From Hyposmocoma kahamanoa (taxonomy: Eukaryota > Arthropoda > Insecta > Lepidoptera > Cosmopterigidae), in assembly GCF_003589595.1 (NCBI RefSeq), contig NW_020653770.1:1206845-1270844 (forward strand): DNA of 64,000 nt, read 5' to 3'. A model generated the notes under the pieces. It did no database searches. It was not told the origin of the DNA and worked only from the letters and a program-made list of their open reading frames with translations. Shown in pieces: positions 42,287-53,199 of the stretch; position 1 is the first letter of the stretch, and each line of letters starts with the position of its first letter. The position numbers and the translations under genes are program-made.

Positions 42287-42575
42287 GTTCTTAGGTTTTC
42301 GCGATTGTTACACATAGGAATTGAAACTATTTTTCCGGATTTAAATCTTAATATGGCGTAAATTGGAATGTTTTCTTTGTAAAATTAAAAATAAGGTATT
42401 TAATTAATAACTATTGTAACTATAGTGAAAAAATAGGGTGGTTTGCATCAATATTAGACATAACTGGTTGAAGACTGTACCACCTCAGTCAACTGTGACC
42501 ATGGGACCTGTAAAGGGCCCGAAACGTCGGTTTGTTAAATCCGGAAAAATAGTTTCAATTCCTATATTATTTAAT
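42287..42575. mobile_element. Family E, short copy
   Basis: TTCTTAGGTTTTCGCGATTG on the left, GGGCCCGAAACGTCGG and GGAAAAATAGTTTCAATTCC on the right. The left arm is shortened compared with 676-1177. The middle (TTAGACATAACTGGTTGAAG) is conserved. Confidence 0.85.
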
Positions 42576-43394
42576 GTTAAAAGTAACACTTGACGTGTTA
42601 GGACAATTGCTACAAGAAAATGTTATTGTTATTCCAGGCACATTAATAGTATTCTGATGATGTGTTTGAATGTCTATCTATTAATGTATTTTCATTATCG
42701 CTCTTTTCATTAGCACTCACTTTCGAGACCAAAATAAAAAAACACGAAAAAACAAAGAATACCAACACACTTTAGTTTTCTTTTTGTTAATAAGCGGTAC
42801 AGGTAATTTTTAATCCTAGCAACTATGAACACTGGGCAGTTGGCTGTGGAGTTTTTCTTTTGTCTGTTTACATGGTTCATTGTTAGTAGGTAGATTTAAA
42901 ATTTAGAGAAGTGGACACATTGACCTACCAATAAAGTGGACAGTAATGAATTTTCATTCTTACTTTAAAGGCCTTGGTTGGAAAGAAAATGCCAGATTTC
43001 CATGTTCGTCTTTTGAAAGTAATACAAACATTTCCGAGCATGTTTCAGAAAATCACATTATAACTATTAATTTCATGTCTTTTTTGTGTAATATTCTCTC
43101 TACTGTACCATAATGTTACTTTGCTTGTAAAGTTGTTAAATAACCAAACCACAGTCTTTCATAACACAGGTTAACCTAGCTTCAAAGTCAGGGGACAGAT
43201 AACCTCGGGTCAATAATAATAAGCTCCGTAAACTAGTACTAGTTTAGAAATACCACAAGACATGTAAAGTGCTTAAAATAAAGTTTTGAATAAATTTGAT
43301 TGGTTTTAATTTGTTATTTATGGTATTGTGCTCTTGATATAAGAAGGCCACATTGCTTTTATCACATGAGAGTCACAAAAATAACACGAAACAC
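42576..43394. other. Nothing recognised
   Basis: AT-rich, no repeat matches. Confidence 0.4.
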
Positions 43395-44500
43395 TAGCTA
43401 GTAGCAGTAGAGCTTCTTGGGAAAGAGTTCGTCCAGAGATGTATTGCGACCATAATTATTTCTCCCGCCAAGTAATAATGAGAGCATTAGTGCGTTCTGT
43501 TTTTGATCGATGCTGGTGAAACTATAGGAACAAGTCAAAGTCAAAGTCAAATATTATTTATTCCATAGGTAACATAAATTTACACTTGAAAACGTCACAT
43601 TTAAGCTACTGCTCGTTCACTACGCTGACCTCCCTGAGAAGAACGAGCAAGAAACTCTAGGGATTGCTCTTTTCAAATAAACTTAAATGCTATGGAATAC
43701 ACTTTGAATCAAATTTGTGTGGATTCTGGAGTTATGTCGTCTTTCCATACATCTTTATCTAACTCGTAGTCTTCTATTTTGTAATTATGACTTTTCAATT
43801 AAAATATTTTTAATGTAGTTTTTAAACTTAGGTAATGATAATCTTAATATATTCTCCGGAATCTTATTGTAAAAACGTATACAGTTCCTCATAAAAGAGT
43901 CGTTTACCTTGGTTAAAAGAAAATCGTGGTACCTACCATGAGTTTGGACTTAGCTCTAAGGTTAATATTATGGATATCTTCCTTTTATTGAAATTATGTA
44001 TATTTTTACGGGCATATAAAATATTTGAGTAAATGTACTGTGATGCCACAGTCATGATACGAGTCTCCTTAAACTTTTCTCTGAGAAATACCCGAGAGCC
44101 TAGACGGTACACAGAATGAATCGCTCGTTTTTGCAATACAAATATGGTTTGAATATCTGCCGCTTTACCCCACATGAGAATCCCGTAGCACATTATACTA
44201 TGGAAGTAACTAAAGTTAACTAGTCTAGCAGTACTAACACCGGTAAGCTCACGTGTTCTGAGGACTGCGTTTGCAGCGGAGCTTAATCTGCTGGGCAGGG
44301 AGATATTTGCAACCTGTCTACTTTGTCTCAAAGTGACAGACACAGTGGCAGAGCCCCTCAGATCTTTGCGATTTAAAGCTGTGAGTGGCATCGCAACTGT
44401 TATTGATAGACGAACTTGAATTTTTCAAAATTGAAAAAAAAATGAAGACGACTTGATTGTTCGTCATTCGTCCCGTCATTTGATATCATAAAAATTGTAC
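43395..44500 (-). mobile_element. Element A copy split by a LINE
   Basis: 43395-43534 (GTAGCAGTAGAGCTTCTTGG to AACTATAGGAACAAGTC) and 44315-44500 (CTACTTTGTCTCAAAGTGAC to CGTCCCGTCATTTGATATCA) are the two halves of one A, including its intact outer ends. An AATTTTTCAAAATTGAAAAA insertion lies near 44420. Confidence 0.85.
43535..44314 (-). mobile_element. CR1/Jockey-type LINE 3' end with RT C-terminus, inside element A
   Basis: On minus, 44300-43990 reads LSSAANAVLRTRELTGVSTA, FSYFHSIMCYGILMWG, VLQKRAIHSVYRLGSR and REKFKETRIMTVASQYIYSN, the standard carboxy third of this LINE class. About 440 bases of 3' UTR follow (shared with 22822-23540). The tail is AAGTCAAAGTC-like repeats. The reported ORF starts in element A sequence. 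5'-truncated. Confidence 0.9.
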
Positions 44501-44511
44501 CTTTTTCATTG

Positions 44512-44900
44512 CAAAACCGACCTCAAAAGTATGCCTTTAAAATTTTGAGTATTTTGATCGATTTTAATGGATTCCCTCATCAGATTCTGTGTCGGTGATA
44601 GTGGGACCACCACGAGAGTGCACCCTTTTAAACAAAAAAAGGATTCATCGAGTTCTTAGGTTTTCGCGATTGTTACACATAGGAAATGAAATGAAACTAT
44701 TTTATCGGATTTAAATCGCGTATATTTGTTTTTTCAAACAAACCAACGTTTCCACCCCAGTCAACCGTGACCGTGGTACCTGTAAAGAGCCCGAAACGTC
44801 CGGCAAAATACTTTCATTTCCCAAAAAAAAGGATTTTCAAAATAGGTCTACAATTGACAGAGAAATCGAAAAACATACATACAGCAGAAGATATAATCCC
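44512..44900 (-). mobile_element. C2 element split by an E insertion
   Basis: 44512-44645 (ACCGACCTCAAAAGTATGCC to CCACCACGAGAGTGCACCC) and 44824-44900 (GGATTTTCAAAATAGGTC, ACAATTGACAGAGAAATCG) are the two parts. AAAAAAAGGATT is present on both sides of the break. Confidence 0.8.
44646..44823. mobile_element. Family E copy nested in C2
   Basis: TTCTTAGGTTTTCGCGATTG to CAAAATACTTTCATTTCCC, with the usual AACCAACGTTTCC and CCCGAAACGTCC. It is short: most of the centre is gone. The 12-bp target duplication is AAAAAAAGGATT (44634-44645, 44824-44835). Confidence 0.85.
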
Positions 44901-45685
44901 CTCCTTTGTTTTGAAGTTGAAAAATAGTCTCCTGTTTAAGCATAAAAAATTATGGACTAACTTTGTTCGTAGAACCTTTAAACATCTCTCCTGAAAATAT
45001 CACTCACACCATGAGTGCGACATTCTTTTTGTTTTTGAACGTATAATTGAGAGGACTTACCTATGCTTGGATTATATTCAGTGTGTTCAATCTTCACTTC
45101 CACTATAGTCAGTCTTTTTTGAAGATGGAGTAAAATTATTGTTAATTGCGTAAAAGTTGTTGCCCGCTTGTAAACAGCTAGTGATTGCAATCGATAAATA
45201 TTCTATCGACTATCGACAGAACGTTGGTTACGCTTATGAAATAAATAGCGGAACTTGTTTCATTTGAATCATCATCGGCCCATTATTCTTTTAACTGCTG
45301 GGCACAGATTCATTTGAATTATTAGTTTTTGAAAATGTATACATATACTCTAAGATTAGCAGTATGTGTATAAAAATACAAATGGGAGACATATTTTAAA
45401 ATTTTTAATTTGGATTTAATATACATAATCAAATCCGCCTGTCGTTATTAATACGTGTATGACTAAAAATTGATTTTGATACTAATAGATTAAGAATAAA
45501 GAATACAGTCACAATTCAGATATATTTGGTAAAATTGTACCTACTGTCACAATCTATCGATAACGTTGTCGCCGGTTATTATACAACTTCTGCGTACTTG
45601 GATGACAAAAATCCGTGGTAGTAACCCGTTTAGCTCATGGAGGTAGTCTCAATCTGATGTTTCAAATAAAAAAATATTGTAAATG
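44901..45685. other. Unassigned
   Basis: AT-rich. AACTGCTGGGCACAGATTC at 45295-45313 is a short SINE Q/RTE tail scrap. Confidence 0.4.
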
Positions 45686-45838
45686 TTATTTACAAAGAGC
45701 AACCCCTAGAGTTTCTTGCTCATTCTTCTCAGGGGAATCTGCCTTACGAATGAGCGGTAGAGTTTAACCATTGTGATGATTTCAAGTGTAATAATGCTTA
45801 CCTATGAAATAAAGATTATTTTGAATTTGAATTTGACA
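45686..45838 (+). mobile_element. CR1/Jockey-type LINE 3' end, best-preserved
   Basis: ATTTACAAAGAGCAACCCCT, CTCATTCTTCTCAGGGGAAT, TTACCTATGAAATAAAGATT, ending with the TTTGAATTTGAATTTGA tail, which marks the true 3' end of this LINE family. Confidence 0.85.
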
Positions 45839-46560
45839 ACTACGTCACTATTAAAACTTTTACGAAAACTACCTATCCTGCAAATGTCATTTTACTCCAT
45901 CTTCAAAAAAGACGGACTATACTTAAATATTGTTAAAAATAATCTGTTACGACCAAAGATAACTGCGCGCAAAATGTTTAATTACCGGTATGGAAAACGG
46001 TATTGCATATGCAATATGCAGTCAAGTAGTATCCTCAACAAATATGCGATAGGTTCGGAAGCAGCGTAGGATTGCGTTAGTGACAGGTTCGCGCATTTTT
46101 ATGTGTGAGTTCAAGTTGACTTACTGGTTATAACAATGTCTTCTTGGGTGGCGTAGCTACGGGGTGGGGAAGTATGTAGATTGGGGGAGGTTTTGCTAAT
46201 GCAGTAGGCCCTTCTCTGGACTTAACAATGGAAGTGTTTTGTTTTAGAAATAATGTTACGCGGACATGTACTTCTACGATGGGTTTATAGTGTTCCTAGT
46301 ATATCACGAGAATAACTACAAATAAAGCCGGGTACTCACTATCGAGGTGTAACCGTTGCATGTTATGTTACCAAAAATAGTGTTGGTTAATGAGGTTTTC
46401 GCAGTGAGCCGACGAATCAGAAACCTTTCAAAAACACTCTTATTTCAATGTAATGTGTGTATGTGTACTCATATTCGTACCGTCAAACCTGTCAACCAAG
46501 TAATGTATTATACAAGATACTCTATTCCTTGTTAAAAATAGAAAAGAAATAACTTTCTTT
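45839..46560. other. Unassigned
   Basis: A 98-residue plus ORF begins in the LINE tail (45773) and has no domain. 46130-46210 is G-rich without a call. Confidence 0.4.
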
Positions 46561-46782
46561 TTAACCGACTTCAAAAAAAGGAGGTCTTCAATTCGACTGC
46601 TTGTTTTTTTTTGTATGTATGTTACGCGATAACTCAGGCATTAGTGAACCGATTTTGATGATTCTTTTTTGTTGGTAAGAGGGTACCTTAGTAGTGGTGG
46701 TAGTAAGGGTGGCAAACTAGGGGATGTATCCGGTTTCCGGTAACCAATTTCAATAAAACTTGGCAAAATACATGTATTTAAA
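46561..46782 (+). mobile_element. MITE C copy
   Basis: TTAACCGACTTCAAAAAAAG through GTTACGCGATAACTCAGGC to CCAATTTCAATAAAACTTGG. The CCATTTAAATTTGAAG section is deleted. Confidence 0.88.
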
Positions 46783-46822
46783 TTTTTATTGAATTGATAT
46801 TCAATTTAATTCAATTTCAATT

Positions 46823-46866
46823 TAACTGCCACCGTGGTCGAACGGTTACCACGGTTTGACTGTCAT
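46823..46866 (+). mobile_element. SINE B head fragment
   Basis: AACTGCCACCGTGGTCGAAC then GGTTACCACGGTTTGACTG. It stops before box B. Confidence 0.65.
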
Positions 46867-47349
46867 ATTCCACATCTCAGCTCCGTAAGTCATGACATGA
46901 AAATATAGTTAGCATCGTAGAAAAAGTTTTCTCCAGTTTTTTAAATTCAAATCTTAAATAAGGACTTGAGGAAATGACGTTGAGACTACCAGTTTTAAAG
47001 TTGAAGCATTTTAGAGTTATCAAGCATTTAATGTTGAAAATGCAAGGTGGCTCGAATGATGTGTCCGGGAGTATAGTTTTAACATTATATTATGGTTACT
47101 TTAAGCACGTCGTGGTACGAAAAGTCAATGTAAGGTTAAAGTAATATTGTTTTAAGAGGTTGTGGTGGGTACCCGGGTACACTTTCTAGCTTGCTAGAAG
47201 GGAAGAAGAAAGAAGAAGGCTGTTTCAAGCGTACACACTAGAACCTCGTTACCGTTTCCGTCACGTTACAGTTACAGCTCACTAATGAGTACCCAGTTTT
47301 ACCTTACATAATAACAGGTCGTTGTGAATGTTGTACATCCGCAATTTTA
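46867..47349. other. Nothing recognised
   Basis: Mixed composition, purine-rich at 47200-47220, no call. Confidence 0.4.
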
Positions 47350-47525
47350 CAGGTCGTTGTGAAAGAGCTCGTCCAAGGATGGACTGCCACCTATTTCTGC
47401 CGGCAAGCAGTAATGTGTGCTTTACTGCGTCTCAGTTTTGACGGTTCTAGTGAATTTACAGGCACATGGGACTTGTCAACTTATGTCTCAGTGTGAAGGG
47501 CGCAGTGGCAATGAGGAATCTTGCA
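47350..47525 (-). mobile_element. Element A copy
   Basis: GTGAAAGAGCTCGTCCAAGG to GGGCGCAGTGGCAATGAGG. The outer part beyond the AATCTTGC block is lost. Confidence 0.87.
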
Positions 47526-47559
47526 CTGTAATGTAATTAAAGGACGCGTGTGAAGTTCC

Positions 47560-47625
47560 CAACTTCACCTACCTCATTGTGGAAGGAGCGTGTGCCCAGC
47601 AGTGGGACTAAATATAGGCTAAGTA
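47560..47625 (+). mobile_element. RTE-type 3' tail fragment
   Basis: GAGCGTGTGCCCAGCAGTGG followed by GACTAAATATAGGCT, the closing sequence shared by RTE LINEs and SINE Q. Confidence 0.6.
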
Positions 47626-47901
47626 TTATAAATGAAAGAAAAACCTCTCAGCAGACGTTCTCTATATATTTCGATACAAAACTACATCCGACATTCATAA
47701 CCAAGTGCAATCGCGGTTGGTAATGGTAACCACGTAGAAACCATTACAGATTTAAGAATAGGTGGTCGGATCACGCAGCCTCACACTGACCGCAAACATT
47801 GAAACTTAAATTATAGATTGAACAGTTTTTTGTTATAAGTTATTAAGCAAAATATTACCTTATGAATATATGCAACACCTTATTTAGAAAACTAATAAAG
47901 T

Positions 47902-48035
47902 TGTTTTATGATATCAAGCGACGCGACGAATAAGTCGTGCGTCTGTTGGTAAGCGACACGTCTGTCTATAACAGTTGTTATGTGACTCAGAGCTTTAAAC
48001 CATATATATTTGTGGGACACTGCCACAAGCCCCAT
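47902..48035 (+). mobile_element. Element A, 5' half, old
   Basis: TTATGATATCAAGCGACGCG to GGGACACTGCCACAAGCCCC. The AAATCGCAAAGATCTG block is degraded to ATATATATTTG. Confidence 0.82.
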
Positions 48036-48837
48036 ATAAATAATAAAAAGTAATAAGTACCAGCCTATAGAAACCCTTGGCCCGTGGGATCCCGGTGCCC
48101 TTCATCTGTGCAAAACTTTATTCAAAAAATTAATATACTGTCTGAGAAACCCAAGGGCCGGCAGTTACTTCGCCCAACGCATTTGTATAGTCATACAAAG
48201 GGGGAAAGCTGCCAGCATCTTGTTTGTCTATTTTATTCATATAATTAATAGTTTCCCAAAGTAGGCGCTGAAGAGTCTTAGGGGGTTCGGATCTCGGAAG
48301 CAATTGGGTGGTTTAATGCTGTCCGGGGTGTGTTTTTTTCATTGTGATTTTTTGTGGTAATTATTTTTTGTGGTGGTGGATGTTCAATTGTTTTATCATT
48401 CCTAAGGGCGGTGAGGCGGTGGGTTAACAAGTTTGGGAACCTATGATATAATTTGACTATCCGTATATTCCAACTTATCGTGTAATAAAAATTTTACACT
48501 TTGTTACCTGTGTTCAGCTATGGCACTAATATTTTTTTATACATTGTAAGTTAACTACACTAAAAGGTTTAGTTCTCTTCTATATTTGTATTGTCTGCTA
48601 CCCAGTATAGAACAAACACTTAAAAAAACCTTGCATAATAAAGTAGTAAACTGCATGTGCAACCTTCGGAAGCTGCGCGCGCAGTGGCGTCACTAGCCTT
48701 GCGCCCACGCAAGGTATTGAGCCTTATTTTATTGATTTGACTGTAAGTTATATAATTTAATTACGTTTTTGTTAGAAAAATATCAATTGAAACGTAAAAA
48801 AACACCATGTTCTTGAGGCATTTATTTATGTATGACA
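48036..48837. other. Unassigned, partly GC-rich
   Basis: 48060-48240 includes CCTTGGCCCGTGGGATCCCG and CCCAAGGGCCGGCAG, which could be part of an unrecognised LINE 5' region. 48340-48430 is TG-rich. No frame is convincing. Confidence 0.35.
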
Positions 48838-48990
48838 AACGGTTCTGGAGTGGAGTTTCCTGCCTGCAGACTTGTTCCCTGAAAGGTATAGCTTAGGCGT
48901 TTTCAAGGCGAGAGTGAATAGGCATTATTTAGGTGTGTATGCTCTAGACATCCTCATCACTTTCCATCAGGTGAGATGAAGGTCAAATCA
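48838..48990 (+). mobile_element. CR1/Jockey-type LINE C-terminal end
   Basis: EWSFLPADLFPERYSLGVF then KARVNRHYLG, followed by the downstream CCATCAGGTGAGATG block. The frame is intact over this short stretch. The rest of the protein is missing. Confidence 0.8.
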
Positions 48991-49060
48991 CGCTCACTTT
49001 ACGTTAATTGAAAACAAAGGACTTGAACTGCCAACCTCTCAACTGAGAGTCAACTGGTCT
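48991..49060 (-). mobile_element. tRNA-like SINE scrap
   Basis: On minus, GACTCTCAGTTGAGAGGTTG followed by GCAGTTCAAGTCC (box B-like). Ends undefined. Confidence 0.35.
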
Positions 49061-49189
49061 TTCATTGCGTTACGTTAAATTGAGAATATACACTGATTAC
49101 TAAGTTGATTTGTATTTGCTAGTTAAATTGCATTTTTATTGTATTGCTTGACTTTTGGTTCGTCTGTTTTATGAAATTAATAAAACGCT

Positions 49190-49540
49190 TCTTATGGTAG
49201 TATAAATACGGGAAAGTATTATTATCCGTATTACTAACAAACACAATTACCCGTGACACTACTCGGCCTGTCGGTAGTTACACGGGAGGTTATTATTGCC
49301 CGTACCAAGGGCAACAAAGGGAATTTTCACGATAGAAAAAAAACACAAACTTATATCGAAATTTTACAACAAAACCGCTGTATTCGATAGTTACTTTATA
49401 TATACCAATGATTTTTTTTAATCAACTGAACTAAATAAATCATGTATACTATACGATGTACATTATTCAAATACCTTTAATTCCGTTCGTAAAAGAATAA
49501 AGTCTGAAATAAAGCCAGTGTCCCTACCGCTCGGCCCAAG
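49190..49540 (+). repeat. Family R repeat, copy 1
   Basis: 49324-49540 aligns with 54159-54374: AAAACACAAACTTA, ACAAAACCGCTGTA, GTATACTATACGATGTACAT, AAAGCCAGTGTCCCTACCG. The GC-richer 49240-49320 may be its left part but has no second copy. Confidence 0.7.
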
Positions 49541-49571
49541 AAAAATAATATAATAATAATACACCAAGTGA

Positions 49572-49755
49572 TGTGATCGCAAAGATCTGAGGAGCACTGC
49601 TATTGCGCCCGTCACCCTGAGACATAAGTTGACAAGTCCCATGTGCCTGTAATTTGACCAGCACCCTTACCCTTCAAAACCGGATCGCAGTAAAGTTCAC
49701 GTTACTGCTTGGCGGCAGAAATAGGTAGGGTTGCAGTACTTCCCTGGACAAACAG
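49572..49755 (+). mobile_element. Element A, 3' two-thirds, well preserved
   Basis: ATCGCAAAGATCTGAGGAGC, GACATAAGTTGACAAGTCCC, GCTTGGCGGCAGAAATAGG to TTCCCTGGACAAAC. The first 100 and last 30 bases are missing. Confidence 0.9.
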
Positions 49756-50317
49756 GAAATATTTGTATTTCTCTAATTTACTATAGTATTGATAACTAAC
49801 ACAATTGTAAGGTTTACTAAAAAAACAAACAAAAAACACACAATATTAAATCCACAGTTTAGTAAAACATTATTTCCTGCTATATAAAAAACTGTTAAAT
49901 GTTTAAAAATTGTTTGTAGCGTTAAAAACTGACAAGGTTACGTGAAATATTATTCCTGATTTGTGATTAATAATGTATTGTAACTGCGTATAAAAATTAA
50001 CCCATTATTCTTTACTTGTCCGTTTTTTGCGACATAAAACGACTATATATTTGTTTTGGTGTTAAAAATAAGTAAACAATATATGCTATGTCGCGTGGGC
50101 CAGCACGCGCCAAGGTGACAGCGCAAACCAATCAGAGCGCGGAACTACGTGACGTCACGAGGATAAATGCGCCCGCGCATGCTATTAGGGTTGGCAAATT
50201 ATTATAGTGCACTGAATCAAGCCTTGTAGGTCTATATATTGCGTACAAATCTCATATAAGACAATGGAACTGTAAATGCTCTTATTTCACTCAACACAAT
50301 TCATCATCTAATATCAG
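49756..50317. other. AT-rich, with one promoter-like patch
   Basis: Apart from 50120-50190, no recognised content. Confidence 0.4.
50120..50190 (+). promoter_or_regulatory. Possible CCAAT box and CRE-like site
   Basis: AACCAATCAG (CCAAT at 50128-50132) and a perfect palindromic TGACGTCA (50150-50157) sit 20 bases apart in a CpG-rich patch followed by GCGCCCGCGCATGC. No transcription start or following exon is identifiable, so this is only a motif match. It could also be part of an unrecognised foldback element. Confidence 0.2.
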
Positions 50318-50577
50318 TAGAGCTCCTTGAGAAAGAGTTCTTCTAGGGAAGTACTGCCACCTTACCTATTTCTGCCACTAAGCAGTACTGTCACCATTAC
50401 TGTGTTCCGGTTTTGAAGGGTAAGGGTGCTGGTGAAATTACAGGCACATGGGACTTGTCAACTTATGTCTAAGATCTTTGCGATTTAACCTCTGAGTGGC
50501 ACTGCAACTGTTATGGATAGACGTGTCGCTTACCACCAGGCGCGCGACTGGCTCATCCTGTCACTTGGTATTATAAA
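50318..50577 (-). mobile_element. Element A, full length (reference copy)
   Basis: Read on minus from AGTGACAGGATGAGCCAG (50577) to AGGAGCTCTACTGATATTA (50318). Order of blocks: the GACGGGACGAACAAG-type end, CTGGTGGTAAGCGACACG, CATAACAGTTGCAGTGCCAC, AAATCGCAAAGATC, GACATAAGTTGACAAGTCCC, ATGTGCCTGTAATTTCACC, GGCAGAAATAGGTAAGGTGG, CAAGGAGCTCTACTG. No ORF, no Pol III boxes, no poly-A tail. It is not clearly a SINE; a non-autonomous DNA element or Helitron-type element is possible. Class unresolved. Confidence 0.92.
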
Positions 50578-50589
50578 CTATAACTAAAA

Positions 50590-50706
50590 CTGTCACCCTG
50601 TGACATATAATATATAACGCAGTAATTCTGATATTACTGCTTGGCAGCAGAAATAGGTAAGGTGTCAGTATTTAACCGGACGTACTCTTTTACACGGAGC
50701 TGCTCA
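50590..50706 (+). mobile_element. Element A 3' half, inverted relative to its neighbour
   Basis: CTGTCACCCTGTGACATA, ATTACTGCTTGGCAGCAGAA, ACTCTTTTACACGGAGCTGC. It lies 13 bases from the full copy on the other strand, so a transcript across both could fold back over about 110 bases. Confidence 0.85.
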
Positions 50707-51013
50707 ATAGACACAAAAAAAACAAAATTACTACAAATACTTTCATGACAATCTATGAGTAAACCTTTATTTTATAACTAGTGGAAGGTCAAGGTACACA
50801 TTATACGATAAGTTTTAATTGACCGATAGATCGCTTGCAGAAAAGATATTACGTCCAAAAACGGCGTTACGAGGTTTTCAAATTTAGACAATATAGGTAA
50901 CAATAATGATTAAATAGCTACGGAAGTCAATTCTGTACTACTCGTATTTTTTAGAATTTGTGTACGTATACAATGTATTTTACGCAATATTACTTTGGAA
51001 ATGTAACTATTTT
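50707..51013. other. Nothing recognised
   Basis: AT-rich. Confidence 0.4.
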
Positions 51014-51232
51014 TTAACCGACTTCATAAAAATGAAGAGGTTCTCATTCACCTGCATGTATGCTACGCGATAATTTGAGAACCGATTTTAATGATTCTTT
51101 TTTGTTGGAAAGATGGTGCCTCAGTAGTGGGTCTCATTTAAATTTGAAAAAAGTATTCCACCTCTAAAGGTGGCAAGTAGGGGCTGCATAAGATTTCAAT
51201 AAAACTTCTGTAGTCGGTTTTTTTAGTACTCT
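51014..51232 (+). mobile_element. MITE C copy, near full length
   Basis: TTAACCGACTTCATAAAAAT, GCTACGCGATAATTTGAG, CCACCTCTAAAGGTGGC, TTTCAATAAAACTTC, GTAGTCGGTTTTTTTAG. The TTACGTAATTGCACG part is deleted. Confidence 0.88.
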
Positions 51233-51242
51233 GGTCTGAGAT

Positions 51243-51350
51243 TATTCTCAGTCGTGACCAGAGGTCCAGTATCCCGAAACGTTGGCCGGTATGCAACAAC
51301 AAATATGCGAAATTCAGATTTTTATTTTTAATGAGCAATAATCACGAAAA
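51243..51350. mobile_element. Family E remnant
   Basis: CAGTCGTGACCAGAGGTCC, CCCGAAACGTTGGCCGG and AATCACGAAAACCTAATAA keep the E order but with heavy divergence. It directly follows MITE C. Confidence 0.6.
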
Positions 51351-51727
51351 CCTAATAATGGCTCGATAATAAATGCTTTATTACGTTCGGCATAGGGCTG
51401 GAATTTCTCTAAAATAAAAATAGAAATCGAAAACTAAATTGTGACAACCATAGCGAAAATGATGTCTGTTTAGCATTAGAATAAAGTCTTGACGAGTACC
51501 ACCATTTGCCTAACCTTATGGCAAGGAGTACTTAAGCTACTTAACTCTATCTTAATAGGCTACAACTTTGCAACTGTAACTTATTCATAACATAGAGTTT
51601 AAATATGAATAAGTTATTTTCACTAACTTTCACGATTGAGTAACTTGGCTGTCTGAAGGAGAAACAAATTTCACCAAAGTTTTAACAATTTTATGAGTGT
51701 ACATAATTTATTTTCTTCGAACCTTTA
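51351..51727. other. Nothing recognised
   Basis: AT-rich, short frames. Confidence 0.4.
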
Positions 51728-52042
51728 CTAGCAGAAGAGCTTCTTGTGAAAGAGTCCGTCCAGGAAATTACTGCCACCTATGTCTGCCATCCTTTCCACC
51801 TTACCTATGTCTGCCGCCAAGCAGTATGCGTTCCGGTTTCGAAGGGTAAGAGTCCTGGTGAAATTACATGCGCATTTCGCACATGGGACTTGTCAACTTT
51901 TGTCTCAGAGTGTCGGGCGCAGTGGCAGTGCCTTACAGAAATTTGCGATTTAAAGCTCTGAATGGCACTGCCACTGTTATGGATAGGCGTGTCGCTTACC
52001 ACCAGATACACGACTTGTTCGGCCCGTCACTTAGTGTTATAT
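51728..52042 (-). mobile_element. Element A, full length with internal duplications
   Basis: All blocks are present from CTAGCAGAAGAGCTTCTTG to CGGCCCGTCACTTAGTGTTA. CCACCTATGTCTGCC occurs twice within 50 bases and GCGCATTTCGCACATGGG shows a second small duplication, so this copy is longer than the others. Confidence 0.92.
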
Positions 52043-52550
52043 ATTGAAAAAAAATTTTGTTTTGTTTTGTACGCGATACAAACGCAACAGTCTGCTTTTG
52101 GAGCCTCTACGGCATCGAAAACGCGCGTTCGTGATATGCTCGTCGCGGGCGTGTACATAATACACCATGTTTTTCGAAGATATAAATATCTGTTATAAGT
52201 CCCTGTGGCAACCGTTAGTTGCGGGAAGTCAGCGTGCTTACAGCTCCGGTCTCCTCCTCTCCTATCTGGAAAATAAGGAGGGTACTGTACGTGCACCCAG
52301 GGCGGCTCAGGCACTGACCTCTCGAGAACCGGATGAACTCAACTGACAGAGGTCTGAGGCAGCCCTGTACACTGGCTGATCTGGGGTCAGAACCACAACA
52401 ACAAGAACAGAAGGTTCCTGTGCGCGCACAAGTTATAGTGCCCTTGTCGTTTACCCTAAGGGTCGGTAGGAGAGTCACTATAACCAAAACTAATGTAGAA
52501 AGATATGGGGCTGTTATAAGTGAGTATTTGTAACATTTAAAAATTATAAT
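52043..52550. other. Coding-like patch open in several frames
   Basis: GC-richer than its surroundings. Plus frame 52333-52533 reads LADLGSEPQQQEQKVPVRAQ and stays open to a donor-like ATAA|GTGAGTATT. Minus frames of 95 and 90 residues (VHVQYPPYFPDRRGGDRS; CSCCCGSDPRSASVQGC) overlap it. None matches a family I know. It may be part of an unrecognised LINE or a decayed exon. Confidence 0.25.
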
Positions 52551-52637
52551 TTGTTTTAAGATATAAATGTAATGTAATAATAATAAGTATAATAACTTTT
52601 TATTAAAAAAAACATGATCATGAAATCACTTACATCT

Positions 52638-52869
52638 ATTTGATAAGTTTTATTGGAATCGGTTACCGGAAAGTGCGCGAAACCGGATTCATCCCCTAGT
52701 TTGCAACCCTTAGAGGTGGAATACTTTCTCCAAATTTAAATGGCACCAATACTGAGGCACCTTCTTTCCAACAAAAAAACAATCACCGAATTCGGTTCTC
52801 AAACGGCCGGAGCAATCGCGTAACACATATGCAGAATTGAGAACCTCCTCCATTTTTTGAAGTCGTTTA
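52638..52869 (-). mobile_element. MITE C, near full length
   Basis: GATAAGTTTTATTGGAATCG, GAAAGTGCGCGAAACCGG, CTTAGAGGTGGAATAC, AGAACCTCCTCCATTTTTTG, ending AAGTCGTTTAAAA. Confidence 0.9.
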
Positions 52870-53199
52870 AAACAGTAATATAATTAATAATCTATATAAA
52901 CTAACTACTTTCAAGCTTGCAATGTATTTAAATTGTTACTTTGCTACATCATTACAGGGTATCATAATATATTATCAAAAATGGTTTTAAGTTTAATCTG
53001 TATCATCCATGTGAAATGCAAATAGATGAATATGAATAACAGAACCTGCCATTTAAAGTCATTTTGTACGCCTACTAATGTACATACCATTCGCCTTATA
53101 CAGTCTAAAACAAAAATGTATTGCGCAACCTGCACTAAGATAAGTAGGTACTGTAGTCAAACTGAGTACGTAATTTAAAGTAAATGTGTGTCCACTTAC
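52870..53199. other. AT-rich, nothing recognised
   Basis: It would be the downstream intron if the minus-strand exon at 53200-53286 is real. Confidence 0.35.

Noticed and set aside
43933..44391. 152-residue ORF as an intact gene
   Set aside because: Element A sequence supplies the start and a 5'-truncated LINE supplies the rest.
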